From Bacteroidetes bacterium HGW-Bacteroidetes-5 (GTDB lineage: Bacteria > Bacteroidota > Bacteroidia > Bacteroidales > UBA932), in the NCBI GenBank assembly GCA_002842515.1, contig PHDC01000001.1:1426001-1490000 (forward strand): a stretch of DNA of 64,000 bases, in the 5' to 3' direction. The position numbers and the translations under genes were made by a program. How positions within the stretch are numbered: position 1 is the first letter of the stretch; every line of letters begins with the position of its first letter. The notes beneath the pieces are model-generated. The model did not search any database and was not told the origin of the DNA. It saw nothing but the letters and a program-made list of their open reading frames with translations. This document shows, in pieces, positions 16,968 to 27,803 of this stretch.

Positions 16968-17762
16968 ATGGACAGAGAGAAGATATTCAAACGATTATTC
17001 TATTTTTTAAAGACACGCTATATCTATCTGAGAGGATTCCGGGTTAAGGAGATCTCAGATTCTAAAAGTATTCCGATAATAATCAATAACTTCAACAGGG
17101 TTACCACCTTGAAGGAGTTGATCTCTTTTCTGGAGGAAAGAGGGTATAAAAACATCTTTATTATTGATAATGCCTCTACCTATCCGCCACTTTTAGAGTA
17201 TTACAAGCAGACTCCCTATAAAGTCTTTATGCTGGATAAGAACATAGGTTATAAAGCACTTTGGAGAACTCCAATCTACAAGCAGTTTCAAGATAACCTT
17301 TTTGTCTATACCGACTCAGATGTTGTCCCGTGTGAAGAGTGCAAAGATGACTTTATGGATCTGTTTCGTTCAATTATGAAAAGACACCCTTTCGCAACAA
17401 AAGTTGGTTTCGGTCTTAGAATAGACGATCTTCCGGACCATTTCAGCCAGAAACAATCTGTGATTGAGTGGGAGAAGAGACATTGGGAGATTGAGAGTGA
17501 GAGAGATGTTTTCCGCGCACCTATCGATACCACCTTTGCTCTGTACAGACCCTACACAAGAGCTTATTCAAACTGGTATATTGAGAGTTACAGAACAGGC
17601 GGAAGCTATGTTGCCAGACATATTCCCTGGTACACAAACTCCGCTAACCCATCTCAAGAGGAGCTCTACTATATTAAAAGTTGCATTAGATCTTCTCACT
17701 GGACAGCATTGCAACAGAGCGAATTTAAGATAGAGCCGGTAAACGGGGAAATAGAGGCTTAA
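16968..17762 (+). CDS. GT2-like glycosyltransferase
   Basis: A 264-residue cytoplasmic protein with a GT-A nucleotide-sugar binding fold. The first strand is IPIIINNFNRVTTLKELISF at about residue 34, then IFIIDNASTYPPL. The acidic metal motif appears as VYTDSDVVP at about residue 117. A start at the ATG 16968 is chosen over the TTG at 16947 because of the promoter position. The sequence after the DxD resembles small Bacteroidota transferases that act on cell-surface glycans; the donor and acceptor are unknown. It lies 35 bases before metH, so the two may share a transcript although their functions are unrelated. Confidence 0.8.
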   Translation: MDREKIFKRLFYFLKTRYIYLRGFRVKEISDSKSIPIIINNFNRVTTLKELISFLEERGYKNIFIIDNASTYPPLLEYYKQTPYKVFMLDKNIGYKALWRTPIYKQFQDNLFVYTDSDVVPCEECKDDFMDLFRSIMKRHPFATKVGFGLRIDDLPDHFSQKQSVIEWEKRHWEIESERDVFRAPIDTTFALYRPYTRAYSNWYIESYRTGGSYVARHIPWYTNSANPSQEELYYIKSCIRSSHWTALQQSEFKIEPVNGEIEA

Positions 17763-17797
17763 GTGGATTAAAGTAAAAAAACAACAAGAGAGTCAAA

Positions 17798-20700
17798 ATG
17801 AAACAGAGAGGGGAAGAGTTAAAAATAATCACTCCCGAGGATCTCCTTAAGAAGAGAATCCTCGTTCTTGACGGAGCAATGGGAACAATGATTCAGCGGT
17901 TTAAACTTACCGAAGCGGATTATCGCGGGGAGAGGTTTAAAGATCATCCGATGCCGCAAAGAGGGAATAATGACCTGCTCTCGCTAACAAGAGGTGATAT
18001 AATAAAGGGAATTCATCTTGATTACCTTAACTCCGGTGCAGATATTATAACTACAAACAGCTTTAACTCAAACAGAATCTCTATGGCCGACTATGGGATG
18101 GAGAGTCTTGTATATGAACTGAATTTCGCATCTGCCTCGCTTGCAAAAGCGGCTGTTAGGGAGTACGAGATCCTCTCATCAAAAGATGAAGCGAAATCGG
18201 GCTCTTTGGAACCCCATTTTGTTGCAGGAACTCTGGGCCCTACAAACCGAACGGCATCTATGTCATCCGATGTTAATGACCCCGGAGCAAGGGCGGTATC
18301 TTTTGACGATTTGGTTGATGCCTATAGTGAACAGGCGAGAGGTTTGATAGATGGGGGTGCAGATATTCTGCTCATTGAGACAATCTTTGATGTTCTCAAT
18401 GCCAAAGCTGCACTCTTTGCTCTGGACTGCATCTTTGAAGAGATGGGTCTAAGGTTACCAGTTATGGTGTCGGGTACAATAACCGATGCCAGCGGAAGAA
18501 CACTTACCGGCCAGACACTGGAGGCTTTTCTGGTCTCAGTCTCACACTACCCACTATTGAGTGTCGGGCTTAACTGCGCTCTCGGAGCAGAGCAGCTTCG
18601 ACCATTTGTCGGGGAGCTATCTGCAAAATCTCCTTTCTTTGTATCTGCCCACCCGAACGCAGGGCTCCCCAATCAGTTTGGGGAGTACGACCAGGCGGCA
18701 CACTATATGGCCTCTGTTGCAGAGGAGTTTATGAAGCAGGGGTGGATAAATATCATTGGAGGGTGCTGCGGTACAACACCGTCTCATATAGCGAAGATTG
18801 CAGAGGCAGCAAGGAGACACTCTCCCAGAGTAATTCCTGCTTTGGAGCGCTATACAAAACTGAGCGGGCTGGAGGCTCTCACAATCACTCCCGAAACAAA
18901 TTTTGTAAACATAGGAGAGAGAACAAATGTCTCAGGTTCAAAGAAATTCGCCAGACTTATAAAGGAGGAGAGATATTCAGATGCTCTTGCAATTGCACGG
19001 GATCAGGTAGATGGCGGGGCGCAAATCATTGATGTCTGTATGGACGAAGCGATGCTGGACTCACAAAAAGCGATGGTCCGCTTTGTAAATCTTATAATGG
19101 CCGAGCCGGATATCTCCAGACTTCCCTTAATGATAGACTCATCTAAATGGGAGGTAATTGAGAGCGCCCTTAAGTGCATCCAGGGCAAATCGGTTGTAAA
19201 CTCAATCAGTCTTAAAGAGGGTGAGGAGGTTTTTCTGGAGCGTGCAAAAACAATCAGAAGGTTTGGTGCGGCAGCGGTTGTTATGCTCTTTGACGAGAAG
19301 GGGCAAGCAGATACATTTGCCCGGAGGATAGAAGTTGCACAGAGATGTTACTCACTCCTCACAGAGAAGCTTAACTTCCCACCGGAGGATATCATATTTG
19401 ACCCTAATGTTCTTGCGGTTGCAACAGGAATTGAGGAGCACAATAACTATGCAGTTGACTTTATTAAAACAACCTCCTGGATAAAGCAAAATCTGCCATA
19501 CGCCAAGGTGAGCGGCGGAATAAGTAATCTCTCATTCTCTTTTAGGGGGATGGACACTGTCCGCGAAGCTATGCACTCCGTCTTTCTCTACCACGCAATA
19601 AAGGCCGGGCTGGATATGGGCATAGTAAACCCCGGAATGCTCCAGGTCTACAGCGAAATCCCGCCTGATCTTCTAACCTTAACAGAAGATGTCGTTCTCA
19701 ACCGACGCAAAGATGCCACCGACCGCCTAGTCTCTGTGGGGGAGAACCTTGCCAAGGGTCGTGGGGCTTTGTTGATTTCCAAAGATTTAGACTGGCGCAA
19801 ACTTCCCGTAAAGGAGAGAATAAAACACGCCCTTATTCGCGGGCTGGATGAATTTATTGAAGAGGATGTAGAGGAGGCACGCTCTCTTTATAAAAGATCT
19901 ATAGAGCTGATAGAGGGCCCTTTAATGGGTGGGATGAATGAGGTTGGAGATCTTTTTGGTTCGGGGAAGATGTTTCTCCCACAGGTTGTAAAGAGTGCCA
20001 GAGTTATGAAAAAAGCTGTAACCCGCCTGGCTCCCTACATTGAACTGGAGAGCAATGGTGAGGAGAACAAAAGCGCAGGTAAACTGCTTCTTGCAACCGT
20101 GAAAGGGGATGTTCACGATATTGGGAAAAATATTGTAAGCGTGGTTCTCTCTTGTAACAACTATAAGATTATTGACCTGGGTGTTATGGTCTCTGCAGAG
20201 AAAATCATAGATACCGCAATAGATGAAAATGTAGATTTTATCGGACTGAGCGGCTTAATAACCCCATCACTGGAGGAGATGGTTCACGTTGCCTCAGAGC
20301 TGGAGCGAAGAGGTGTAAAGATTCCTCTCCTGGTTGGAGGAGCTACAACTTCGGAGATACACGCAGCAGTAAAAATTGCTCCCAAATACTCCTGTTCAGT
20401 AATACACGTTAAGGACGCATCAAAAGCCGCAGGGGTTCTCTCTTCCCTAAAGGGGGCAAACAGTTTAGATTATAAATCTGCCATATTACGAAAATATGAC
20501 TCTCTGCGAGAGGTTCATAACTCCGCTAAAGAGGCCCGGCAACTTATCTCCTATGAACAGGCAAAAAGAAACTCTTTAAAAATTAACTGGAGTGAAACCA
20601 CTCTTTGTCCACCTGCAAAAAGAGCTCTTCAACAGATAGATAGTGTAGATTTGCATACCCTTATCGATTATATCGACTGGACATTTTTCTTCTTCGCCTG

Positions 20701-21523
20701 GAAAATGTCGGGCAGATATCCTGCAATCTTCAAAGATCCGGTAAAGGGAGAGGAGGCGAAAAAGCTATATGAAGATGCACAGATCTATTTGAAGGAGATT
20801 GCAGATAAAAGCTTAATAACAGTAAAAGCTGTTTATGGTATATTCCCTGCCGCATCCAGCGGAGATGACATTATTCTGGAAGATGACAACCAACAGATAA
20901 CCAAGTTGCATTTCCTTCGCAACCAGGAACTTAAAGATAAAGGCATCCCTAACCTCTCTCTTGCAGATTTTATAAAGCCTATAGAAGATCTATCTGCAAG
21001 CGAAAACTTAGAGCCCCCTCAGTTGAAAGACAATATAGGGGCATTCGTGGTATCTGCAATAATTGATGATTCCGGGATGAGCCTTTACAAAGAGGACGAC
21101 TATGCAACAATTATGATAAGAATCCTTAGCGACAGGCTGGCTGAGGCTTCGGCCGAGTGGCTTCACGAGAAGATTCGTAAGCAATTTTGGGGATATGCAA
21201 AGGAGGAGAATCTCCCGCTGGAGATGATGCTCTCATCTAAATACCAGGGTATACGGCCGGCACCGGGGTACCCTGCCTGCCCCGAGCATACCGAAAAGCA
21301 GACAATTTTTGACATCTTACAAGCTGAAAAGAGAATCGGGGTTAAACTTACAGAGAGCTATACAATGGTGCCGGCCGCATCTGTTTGCGGATACATCTTC
21401 TCACATCCGGCATCTTCATACTTCAATGTCGGGAAGATAGGAGATGACCAGCTTCGGGACTACGCAGCTAGAAAGGGCATCACTCTTGATGAGGCAACCA
21501 GGTGGCTGGCTCCAAATCTTTAG
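17798..21523 (+). CDS. metH: Cobalamin-dependent methionine synthase
   Basis: Full-length MetH of 1241 residues, which transfers the methyl group of methyl-tetrahydrofolate to homocysteine through cobalamin. The homocysteine domain (about 15-340) has the zinc cysteines Cys260 (GLNC) and Cys323/Cys324 (GGCCGTTP). The pterin domain starts with [17 protein letters not shown] near residue 368. The cap and B12 domains span about 660-900, with the cobalamin base-off motif DVHDIG (Asp771, His773, Gly776). The reactivation domain ends the protein with [15 protein letters not shown] near residue 1152 and the S-adenosylmethionine-binding region after it. metF and ahcY follow on the same strand, making a methyl-cycle operon. 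Only 35 bases precede the gene, too few for a cobalamin riboswitch. Confidence 0.97.
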   Translation: MKQRGEELKIITPEDLLKKRILVLDGAMGTMIQRFKLTEADYRGERFKDHPMPQRGNNDLLSLTRGDIIKGIHLDYLNSGADIITTNSFNSNRISMADYGMESLVYELNFASASLAKAAVREYEILSSKDEAKSGSLEPHFVAGTLGPTNRTASMSSDVNDPGARAVSFDDLVDAYSEQARGLIDGGADILLIETIFDVLNAKAALFALDCIFEEMGLRLPVMVSGTITDASGRTLTGQTLEAFLVSVSHYPLLSVGLNCALGAEQLRPFVGELSAKSPFFVSAHPNAGLPNQFGEYDQAAHYMASVAEEFMKQGWINIIGGCCGTTPSHIAKIAEAARRHSPRVIPALERYTKLSGLEALTITPETNFVNIGERTNVSGSKKFARLIKEERYSDALAIARDQVDGGAQIIDVCMDEAMLDSQKAMVRFVNLIMAEPDISRLPLMIDSSKWEVIESALKCIQGKSVVNSISLKEGEEVFLERAKTIRRFGAAAVVMLFDEKGQADTFARRIEVAQRCYSLLTEKLNFPPEDIIFDPNVLAVATGIEEHNNYAVDFIKTTSWIKQNLPYAKVSGGISNLSFSFRGMDTVREAMHSVFLYHAIKAGLDMGIVNPGMLQVYSEIPPDLLTLTEDVVLNRRKDATDRLVSVGENLAKGRGALLISKDLDWRKLPVKERIKHALIRGLDEFIEEDVEEARSLYKRSIELIEGPLMGGMNEVGDLFGSGKMFLPQVVKSARVMKKAVTRLAPYIELESNGEENKSAGKLLLATVKGDVHDIGKNIVSVVLSCNNYKIIDLGVMVSAEKIIDTAIDENVDFIGLSGLITPSLEEMVHVASELERRGVKIPLLVGGATTSEIHAAVKIAPKYSCSVIHVKDASKAAGVLSSLKGANSLDYKSAILRKYDSLREVHNSAKEARQLISYEQAKRNSLKINWSETTLCPPAKRALQQIDSVDLHTLIDYIDWTFFFFAWKMSGRYPAIFKDPVKGEEAKKLYEDAQIYLKEIADKSLITVKAVYGIFPAASSGDDIILEDDNQQITKLHFLRNQELKDKGIPNLSLADFIKPIEDLSASENLEPPQLKDNIGAFVVSAIIDDSGMSLYKEDDYATIMIRILSDRLAEASAEWLHEKIRKQFWGYAKEENLPLEMMLSSKYQGIRPAPGYPACPEHTEKQTIFDILQAEKRIGVKLTESYTMVPAASVCGYIFSHPASSYFNVGKIGDDQLRDYAARKGITLDEATRWLAPNL

Positions 21524-21592
21524 CCCGATTTTGTTGATTTATCAAGGAAAATTTTTAAATTTAAATAATGAACCACTGTAACCATAAAACAA

Positions 21593-22546
21593 ATGACAGT
21601 AATTGAAAAAATAAACAACGCAAAAAGCCCCCTTTTTACATTTGAACTGCTGCCCCCATTGAAAGGGCACAGTATTGATAAGATATATGCCTCAATAGAG
21701 GGTTTATTGGAGTTTGAGCCAGCATATATCAACTTTACATCCCACAGAAACGAAACTCTATACCGTGAGAGGGCCGACGGAACGCTTGAACGCAGGGTGG
21801 CCCGAATCCGCCCCGGAACAATAGCTCTGGCTGCTGCCGTTAAATATAAATACAACATTACCGTAGTACCCCACCTGCTCTGTGGTGGTTTTACAAAGGA
21901 GGAGACAGAGAACGCGCTTATTGAGATGAACTTTTTGGGTATCCACGATGTTTTGGCCCTTAGAGGAGACCCTGTAAAAGGGACCCGAATGTTTATACCG
22001 GAGAGAGATGGCCATCGCAATACAAACGAACTTATTGAACAGGTTGTAAATCTTAACAAAGGGAGGTATCTGGACTCATCTATGGAGAGTGCCTCGCCAA
22101 CCTCTTTCTGTATTGGCGTTGCAGGATATCCGGAGAAACACTTTGAGGCTCCAAACCTTGAGGTAGATATGGCGTATCTGAAACAAAAGGTAGATGCAGG
22201 CGCGCATTACATAGTAACCCAGATGTTCTTTGATAACGAAAAGTTTTACCGGTTCAGGGATCTGTGTCACAAAATTGGAATTACGGTTCCAATCATCCCC
22301 GGTATTAAACCAATATCTGCACTCAACGACATTAAACTTCTGCCTCAGACCTTCAATATTGATGTTCCACAAGATCTCTTTAAAGCTGTAGTTAAGTGTA
22401 AGGAAGACAAAGAGGCCAGAGAGGCGGGGATAGAGTGGGCAACTATGCAGTCGAAGGATCTTATAAAAAACGGAGTTCCCGGAATTCACTTCTATACCCT
22501 GGGAAGGTCCGACAATGTTGCAAGAATCGTAAAATCTTCATACTAA
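21593..22546 (+). CDS. metF: 5,10-methylenetetrahydrofolate reductase
   Basis: A 317-residue flavoprotein of the MetF family, which reduces methylene-tetrahydrofolate to methyl-tetrahydrofolate, the substrate of the MetH protein encoded upstream. Recognisable blocks are FELLPPLKG at the N-terminus, VVPHLLCGGFTKEETENAL near residue 90, and DVLALRGDPVKG near residue 120. Further on are the FCIGVAGYPEKH region, KVDAGAHYIVTQMFFDNEKF and VPIIPGIKPIS. The length is typical for the bacterial enzyme. The gap from metH is 69 bases and that to ahcY 26, consistent with one operon. Confidence 0.95.
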   Translation: MTVIEKINNAKSPLFTFELLPPLKGHSIDKIYASIEGLLEFEPAYINFTSHRNETLYRERADGTLERRVARIRPGTIALAAAVKYKYNITVVPHLLCGGFTKEETENALIEMNFLGIHDVLALRGDPVKGTRMFIPERDGHRNTNELIEQVVNLNKGRYLDSSMESASPTSFCIGVAGYPEKHFEAPNLEVDMAYLKQKVDAGAHYIVTQMFFDNEKFYRFRDLCHKIGITVPIIPGIKPISALNDIKLLPQTFNIDVPQDLFKAVVKCKEDKEAREAGIEWATMQSKDLIKNGVPGIHFYTLGRSDNVARIVKSSY

Positions 22547-22572
22547 GAATAAAACCTAACAAGAATTTTTAA

Positions 22573-23988
22573 ATGAGTATCAACAATAATTTTAAAGACT
22601 ATAAGGTAGCAGATATTACCCTTTCAGGTTTTGGCAGACGCGAGATTGAGATCGCCGAGAAAGAGATGCCCGGGTTGATGTCGCTGCGTAAAAAATATGG
22701 TGCCACAAAACCGCTTTCAGGAGCAAGGGTTATGGGTTCACTACATATGACCATTCAGACGGCAGTGCTCATAGAGACTCTTAAAGAGCTAGGTGCAGAT
22801 GTCCGCTGGTGCAGCTGCAACATCTTCTCAACACAGGATCACGCAGCTGCTGCCATCGCAGCGTCAGGAGTTCCGGTTTTTGCCTGGAAAGGAGAGACTC
22901 TTGCAGATTACTGGTGGTGCACCGAAAGGGCTCTCGATTTTGGCAACGGATTGGGACCAAATCTAATTGTAGATGACGGAGGTGATGCAACAATTATGAT
23001 TCACCGGGGCTATATGGCAGAGAGTGATGCATCTGTGTTGTATGCTCCTGCACAGGCACAAGATGAGATTGAACTCAACAATATATTAAAAGATGTTCTG
23101 GCCTCTGACCCCGGTCGCTGGCACAGACAGGCTCCCCAGATAAAAGGGGTTTCGGAGGAGACCACTACCGGAGTTCACCGCCTGTACCAAATGCTGGAGC
23201 AGGGAAAACTGCTCTTCCCGGCATTTAATGTCAACGACTCTGTAACAAAATCAAAATTTGACAACCTCTACGGATGTCGAGAGTCACTTGCAGATGGAAT
23301 TAAAAGGGCAACCGATGTAATGATTGCCGGGAAGGTTGTGGTAGTTGCCGGCTACGGAGATGTGGGAAAAGGTTGCGCCCGATCTATGCACAGCTACGGA
23401 GCAAGGGTAATTATTACAGAGATTGACCCTATATGCGCACTTCAGGCTGCAATGGAGGGTTACGAGGTCAAGACTATGGAAGAGGCTGTATTAGAGGGAA
23501 ATATCTTCGTAACATCCACCGGGAATAAAGATATAATAACAGCAGAGCATATGGCTGTTATGAAAGATCAGTCAATTGTTTGCAATATTGGCCACTTTGA
23601 CGATGAGATTCAGGTAGCACGGCTGGAGAGATGGAGCGGAATTAAAAAAATAAACATCAAACCTCAGGTAGACAGATACCTCTACCCGGACGGCCACTCA
23701 ATCTTTCTGCTGGCTCAGGGGCGTCTTGTTAATCTTGGTTGCGCAACAGGTCACCCGTCATTTGTTATGAGTAACTCATTTACGAACCAAGTGCTGGCAC
23801 AGATGGAGCTTTGGAACAACAACTATAAAATTGATGTCTACCGCCTTCCAAAACATCTTGACGAAGAGGTGGCCAGACTGCATCTGGAACAGCTCGGGGT
23901 CAAACTCACTGTGCTTACCCCGGAGCAGTCAGACTATCTGGGAATCCCTGTTGAGGGACCCTACAAACCGGAGCACTACAGGTATTAA
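22573..23988 (+). CDS. ahcY: S-adenosylhomocysteine hydrolase
   Basis: A 471-residue NAD-dependent adenosylhomocysteinase, which cleaves S-adenosylhomocysteine to adenosine and homocysteine and so feeds MetH. The substrate-binding part includes [30 protein letters not shown] and [13 protein letters not shown]. The Rossmann NAD motif is [19 protein letters not shown] near residue 255. The C-terminus ends in the family-typical [10 protein letters not shown], whose lysine and tyrosine reach into the neighbouring subunit. It is the third gene of a methionine-cycle operon with metH and metF. The next glycosyltransferase gene starts 28 bases later. Confidence 0.97.
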   Translation: MSINNNFKDYKVADITLSGFGRREIEIAEKEMPGLMSLRKKYGATKPLSGARVMGSLHMTIQTAVLIETLKELGADVRWCSCNIFSTQDHAAAAIAASGVPVFAWKGETLADYWWCTERALDFGNGLGPNLIVDDGGDATIMIHRGYMAESDASVLYAPAQAQDEIELNNILKDVLASDPGRWHRQAPQIKGVSEETTTGVHRLYQMLEQGKLLFPAFNVNDSVTKSKFDNLYGCRESLADGIKRATDVMIAGKVVVVAGYGDVGKGCARSMHSYGARVIITEIDPICALQAAMEGYEVKTMEEAVLEGNIFVTSTGNKDIITAEHMAVMKDQSIVCNIGHFDDEIQVARLERWSGIKKINIKPQVDRYLYPDGHSIFLLAQGRLVNLGCATGHPSFVMSNSFTNQVLAQMELWNNNYKIDVYRLPKHLDEEVARLHLEQLGVKLTVLTPEQSDYLGIPVEGPYKPEHYRY

Positions 23989-24016
23989 AAAATTAAGTTT
24001 TAACCCAGAGATATCT

Positions 24017-24910
24017 ATGAACAACAGACCATTGGTCTCCATAATAACAGTCAATTACAACCAGAGCGTCGTAACGGGTGAGTTGTTGCTATCTCTTCGA
24101 GCAATAACATACCCCAATTATGAAATTATTGTTGTAGATAATGGCTCTGTTGAAAATCCCGACCATCTTAAAGAGAGCTTCCCGGAGATTTATTTAGTTA
24201 AGACCGGAGAGAATCTGGGTTTTGCCGGAGGGAATAACTTTGGGGTAAGGGTATCTAAGGGAAAATATCTGATGTTTCTTAATAACGACACAGAGGTCTT
24301 GCCGGGCTTTCTGGAGCCCTTGGTAGAGATGATGGAAGATGACTCAACAATCGGAATGGTCAGCCCAAAAATCAAATATTTCAAGAATCCGGATATTGTC
24401 CAATATGCAGGATTTACTAAAATGAACCCATACACAATTCGCAACAGCGGTGTTGGCTATCTGCAACCGGACAGCTCTGTATTTGACAATATCTCTCAAA
24501 CAGAGTTTATCCACGGAGCTGCAATGATGGTTCCAAGATCCCTGGTTGAAAGAGTCGGACATATGCCTGAGATCTATTTCCTTTATTATGAGGAGTATGA
24601 CTGGTGCGAGATGTTTAAACGTGCGGGATATAAAATCTGCTACCACCCCGGCTCAATTGTACTACATAAGGAGTCTGTAACCACAGGTGTTGAGAGCCCT
24701 TTAAAAACTTACTATATAAACAGAAGCCGTCTTATATTTACCCGTAGAAACTTCTCCGGATTTCAACTAATTATAAGTCTTCTTTTCCAGACAATAATCT
24801 CGTTCCCGAAGAATAGTCTGGTTTTTCTTCTAAAAGGTGAGTTCAAAAATATGATCGCGTATTGGAGGGCCTATCTATGGAATATTACCCATTTAAAACT
24901 CAGGTTATGA
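24017..24910 (+). CDS. GT2 family glycosyltransferase (rhamnosyltransferase-like)
   Basis: A 297-residue transferase with a GT-A domain. VSIITVNYNQSVVTGELLLS at the N-terminus and EIIVVDNGSVENP form the nucleotide-binding strands. GGNNFGVRVSKGKYLMFLNN followed by DTEV holds the metal site, and YYEEYDWCEMFKRAGYKICY is the acceptor-site region typical of the RfbF/WcaA-like branch. The ATG at 24017 is chosen because an upstream extension would overlap the ahcY coding sequence. Its stop overlaps the next gene by four bases (ATGA), a sign of translational coupling. The C-terminal hydrophobic stretch may be peripheral to the membrane. Confidence 0.9.
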   Translation: MNNRPLVSIITVNYNQSVVTGELLLSLRAITYPNYEIIVVDNGSVENPDHLKESFPEIYLVKTGENLGFAGGNNFGVRVSKGKYLMFLNNDTEVLPGFLEPLVEMMEDDSTIGMVSPKIKYFKNPDIVQYAGFTKMNPYTIRNSGVGYLQPDSSVFDNISQTEFIHGAAMMVPRSLVERVGHMPEIYFLYYEEYDWCEMFKRAGYKICYHPGSIVLHKESVTTGVESPLKTYYINRSRLIFTRRNFSGFQLIISLLFQTIISFPKNSLVFLLKGEFKNMIAYWRAYLWNITHLKLRL

Positions 24911-26046
24911 AAATAGGGATTGAAGCACAAAGAGTTTTCCGCGCTAAAAAGCACGGAATGGATATGGTTGCCCTGGAGTTAATTAAAAACCTGCAGATTA
25001 TTGACAAAGAGAACGAGTATGTAGTTTTTGTAAAACCCGATACCGACAGAGAGTGTATCCCCGACTCTCCCAACTTTAAGATTGTCGAACTTAAAGGCGG
25101 ACCCTACCCCACTTGGGAACAGTTTGCTCTCGGGAGGGCAGCATCTAAAGAGGGTTGCCAGATTCTCCACTGCACAAGCAATACTGCACCCGTAAAATGC
25201 AAAATTCCCCTGATAATAACCCTTCACGATATAATCTATCTCGAGAGTATATCGCTATTTAAAAAAAGCGGCACCTGGTATCAGAAACTTGGGAATATGT
25301 ACCGTCGGTTTGTTGTGCCTGCTGTTGCAAAGAGAAGCTCTCGCGTGGTCACCGTCTCCAACTTTGAGAAAGAGCGTATCCGTAGCTTTATGGGCCTTAA
25401 AGATAACCTTGTTGCAATTTACAATGGAGTGGGGAGCCATTTTACAAAGATTAACGATGAGAAAATTCTCGCAAGGGCAAAATCTAAATACAACCTTCCC
25501 GATAATTTTCTCTTCTTTCTCGGTAACACAGATCCAAAGAAGAATACTCCAATTGTTTTAAAGGCTTTTGCTACATTCAATGCAAACTCCGAAGTAAAAT
25601 ACAAGCTGGTAATGCTAGATTTTGGTGAGAGCGCGCTTATGCAAATACTTAACGAGATAGGTTCGCCTCAAATAAGAGGGGATATTCAACTCATCGGTTA
25701 TGTACCTAACGGGGAGCTGCCGGCCATAATAAACCAGTGTAAGGTTTTCCTCTACCCATCTCTGAGAGAGAGCTTTGGAATCCCAATTCTGGAGGGGATG
25801 GCGTGTGGCGTTCCTGTAATCACATCCACAACATCTTCAATGCCGGAGGTGGCCGGCGACGCAGCTCTGCTGGTTAATCCGGAAAATAGCCTGGAGATTG
25901 CAAATGCTATTTCAAGAATACTATCAGACAATCAACTTCGGGAGTCACTTTGCCAAAAAGGTATTGAAAGAGCCTCCCACTTCTCCTGGAGAGAGATGGC
26001 AAAAAACTATCTGGAACTCTATAAATCTGTTATCAAAGAACTATAG
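24907..26046 (+). CDS. GT4 family glycosyltransferase
   Basis: A 379-residue retaining glycosyltransferase with the GT-B fold. The N-terminus KIGIEAQRVFRAKKHGMDMV resembles mannosyltransferases that bind acceptor near a glycine-rich loop. The C-terminal domain has the NLPDNFLFFLGNTDPKKN donor-site strand and the EX7E motif in RESFGIPILEGMACGVPVIT. The ATG at 24907 overlaps the preceding stop codon by four bases and is therefore preferred over an ATG 45 bases upstream. It belongs to a three-gene glycosyltransferase run behind the methyl-cycle genes. The sugar donor is not known. Confidence 0.9.
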   Translation: MKIGIEAQRVFRAKKHGMDMVALELIKNLQIIDKENEYVVFVKPDTDRECIPDSPNFKIVELKGGPYPTWEQFALGRAASKEGCQILHCTSNTAPVKCKIPLIITLHDIIYLESISLFKKSGTWYQKLGNMYRRFVVPAVAKRSSRVVTVSNFEKERIRSFMGLKDNLVAIYNGVGSHFTKINDEKILARAKSKYNLPDNFLFFLGNTDPKKNTPIVLKAFATFNANSEVKYKLVMLDFGESALMQILNEIGSPQIRGDIQLIGYVPNGELPAIINQCKVFLYPSLRESFGIPILEGMACGVPVITSTTSSMPEVAGDAALLVNPENSLEIANAISRILSDNQLRESLCQKGIERASHFSWREMAKNYLELYKSVIKEL

Positions 26047-26062
26047 ATTAATAATTACCATA

Positions 26063-27232
26063 ATGAGAACACTTGAAATTCTCTTTTTTGCCGCTCTGTT
26101 TATTGTATTCTATACATATATAGGGTATGGTATTCTACTATATCTTCTGGTACGAATCAAAAGATTGTTAAGCCCTTCTCCCCCGAAAGAGACATCTCTA
26201 TTTGAGCCCGAAGTTACAATCCTCATTGCAGCCTATAACGAGAAGGATTTTGTAAAGCTAAAAGTTGAGAACACACGCGATTTGGACTACCCCAAGGAGA
26301 AGCTTCGGCACATTTGGGTAACAGACGGCTCTAATGACACTACCCCGGAACTGTTAAAAGAGTACCCCGAGGTTACAGTGCTTCACCTGGATGAGAGAAG
26401 GGGCAAAATTGCTGCAATGAACAGGGCTATGAAGTTTATTGAGACACCTTATGTAATCTTTTCCGATGCAAACACAATGCTCTCCAGGGGCTCTGTAAGA
26501 GTTATTGCAGATCTTTTCCGGAACCCAAAAACAGGATGTGTCTCAGGCGAGAAGCGAATTAGAAGTTCTGCTACCGATGGTGCTGCAGGAGCAGGAGAGG
26601 GAATCTACTGGAGATATGAGTCTACCTTGAAAAAATGGGATGCAGAGCTCTACTCTGCCGTTGGAGCGGCCGGCGAACTCTTTGCAATTAGAACGGAGCT
26701 TTTCCGTGAGGTGGAGCCGGATACACTACTGGATGATTTTATCATCTCCCTGAGGGTCGCAATGAGTGGTTACAAGATAGATTACAACCCCGATGCATAT
26801 GCAATAGAGTCGCCTTCGGATAGTGTCAGGGAGGAGTTAAAGCGGAAGATTCGAATTGCTGCCGGCGGAATCCAGTCAATAGTGCGTCTTTTACCGCTGC
26901 TCAACATCTTTAAGTATGGAACACTTTCGTTTCAGTATATATCACACAGGGTTTTACGCTGGACATTAGCTCCTGCTCTACTCCCGCTAATCTTTATTCT
27001 TAATGCAGCTCTTGCGTGGAGTTCGCCAATCTACCTAGCTCTTTTTATTGCCCAGATTATCTTTTACACTATGGCTATTTTCGGATGGATACTTCAAAGC
27101 AGAGAGATAAAGGTGAAGGCTCTTTTTGTCCCCTACTACTTCCTTATAATGAACTATGCTGTTTACCGGGGTTTCTTCAGGTATATGGCAGGCAAGCAGA
27201 GTGTAAACTGGGAGCGGGCTAAGAGAGGGTGA
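26063..27232 (+). CDS. Membrane-anchored GT2 family glycosyltransferase
   Basis: A 389-residue processive-type glycosyltransferase. A membrane helix at residues 4-30 is followed by a GT-A domain (VTILIAAYNEKDFVKLKVEN, then WVTDGSNDTTPELL). It holds the metal motif VIFSDANTMLSRG and the acceptor region DTLLDDFIISLRV. Three more hydrophobic segments lie at about 315-385. The architecture matches poly-N-acetylglucosamine or hyaluronan synthase-like enzymes, although the QxxRW motif is not clear. The ATG at 26063 sits 16 bases after the previous stop. Its last 14 bases overlap the end of the convergent pabC-like gene. Confidence 0.88.
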   Translation: MRTLEILFFAALFIVFYTYIGYGILLYLLVRIKRLLSPSPPKETSLFEPEVTILIAAYNEKDFVKLKVENTRDLDYPKEKLRHIWVTDGSNDTTPELLKEYPEVTVLHLDERRGKIAAMNRAMKFIETPYVIFSDANTMLSRGSVRVIADLFRNPKTGCVSGEKRIRSSATDGAAGAGEGIYWRYESTLKKWDAELYSAVGAAGELFAIRTELFREVEPDTLLDDFIISLRVAMSGYKIDYNPDAYAIESPSDSVREELKRKIRIAAGGIQSIVRLLPLLNIFKYGTLSFQYISHRVLRWTLAPALLPLIFILNAALAWSSPIYLALFIAQIIFYTMAIFGWILQSREIKVKALFVPYYFLIMNYAVYRGFFRYMAGKQSVNWERAKRG

Positions 27233-27803
27233 TGCTCACAGGGGTCATATCCAACATCGCATTTACAATAAAAATAGTCCGGAATTTATCTATCTCGCTC
27301 TCCTGTATGACTCTCTCCCGTATAGCACCGCTAATAAGCAGAGAGCCTCTCTTTGTCCCTTTTAAAAGAGGATCTTTAGGGGTGAAGTAGTTGGTGCCGT
27401 CTCCAAAAACTACATTACAATATGAGCTGTCTGTTACAAGACCCTCTTTTACTATAAGAATATCGTCACAATCTCCCCTCTTTTCAAAAAGGGCATTAAT
27501 TGCATCTCTGTTTTCATATTTAAATTTGTAATCAATATCACCGCCATCAATCATCCGAAGCGTTTTAATATCCCTTGGGATGTATGGTTCCAGTGAGTAA
27601 TCTATAATATCCTTTGAGTAGATAACCCTAAATTTATAGACTCCTTTTAGTGGCAGACTAATATTAAAATCTAACAACTCTTCAAGAGGGAGCTCTTTGA
27701 TTATTCCAAAATTATGAAGCATCGTCTGGGAAGATCTCTTTTTGTGAAGATCAAGGTTTTGGGCGACGCCGTCAACCACTTTAATTGTCTCAATAAAATT
27801 CAT
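27219..27803 (-). CDS. pabC: Class IV aminotransferase, probable aminodeoxychorismate lyase
   Basis: A 194-residue PLP enzyme of the branched-chain aminotransferase/PabC fold. The PLP lysine is probably in the DYKFKYENRDAINALFEKRG segment near residue 98. A conserved DDILIVKEGLVTDSSYCNVV loop binds the cofactor phosphate, and KGTKRGSLLISGAIRERVI follows. It is shorter than E. coli PabC (about 270 residues), a length seen in Bacteroidota proteins encoded beside pabB. Its start overlaps the pabB stop by four bases, so the two are translationally coupled. The expected reaction is conversion of aminodeoxychorismate to p-aminobenzoate and pyruvate for folate synthesis. Confidence 0.8.
   Translation of the reverse strand: MNFIETIKVVDGVAQNLDLHKKRSSQTMLHNFGIIKELPLEELLDFNISLPLKGVYKFRVIYSKDIIDYSLEPYIPRDIKTLRMIDGGDIDYKFKYENRDAINALFEKRGDCDDILIVKEGLVTDSSYCNVVFGDGTNYFTPKDPLLKGTKRGSLLISGAIRERVIQESEIDKFRTIFIVNAMLDMTPVSITLS

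Noticed and set aside
17763-17797. Cobalamin or SAM riboswitch before metH
   Set aside because: Only 35 bases separate metH from the preceding gene and no conserved riboswitch core is visible.
23831-24016. Extended start of the GT2 gene inside ahcY
   Set aside because: The extension overlaps the conserved C-terminus of ahcY in another frame and is not part of the GT2 fold.
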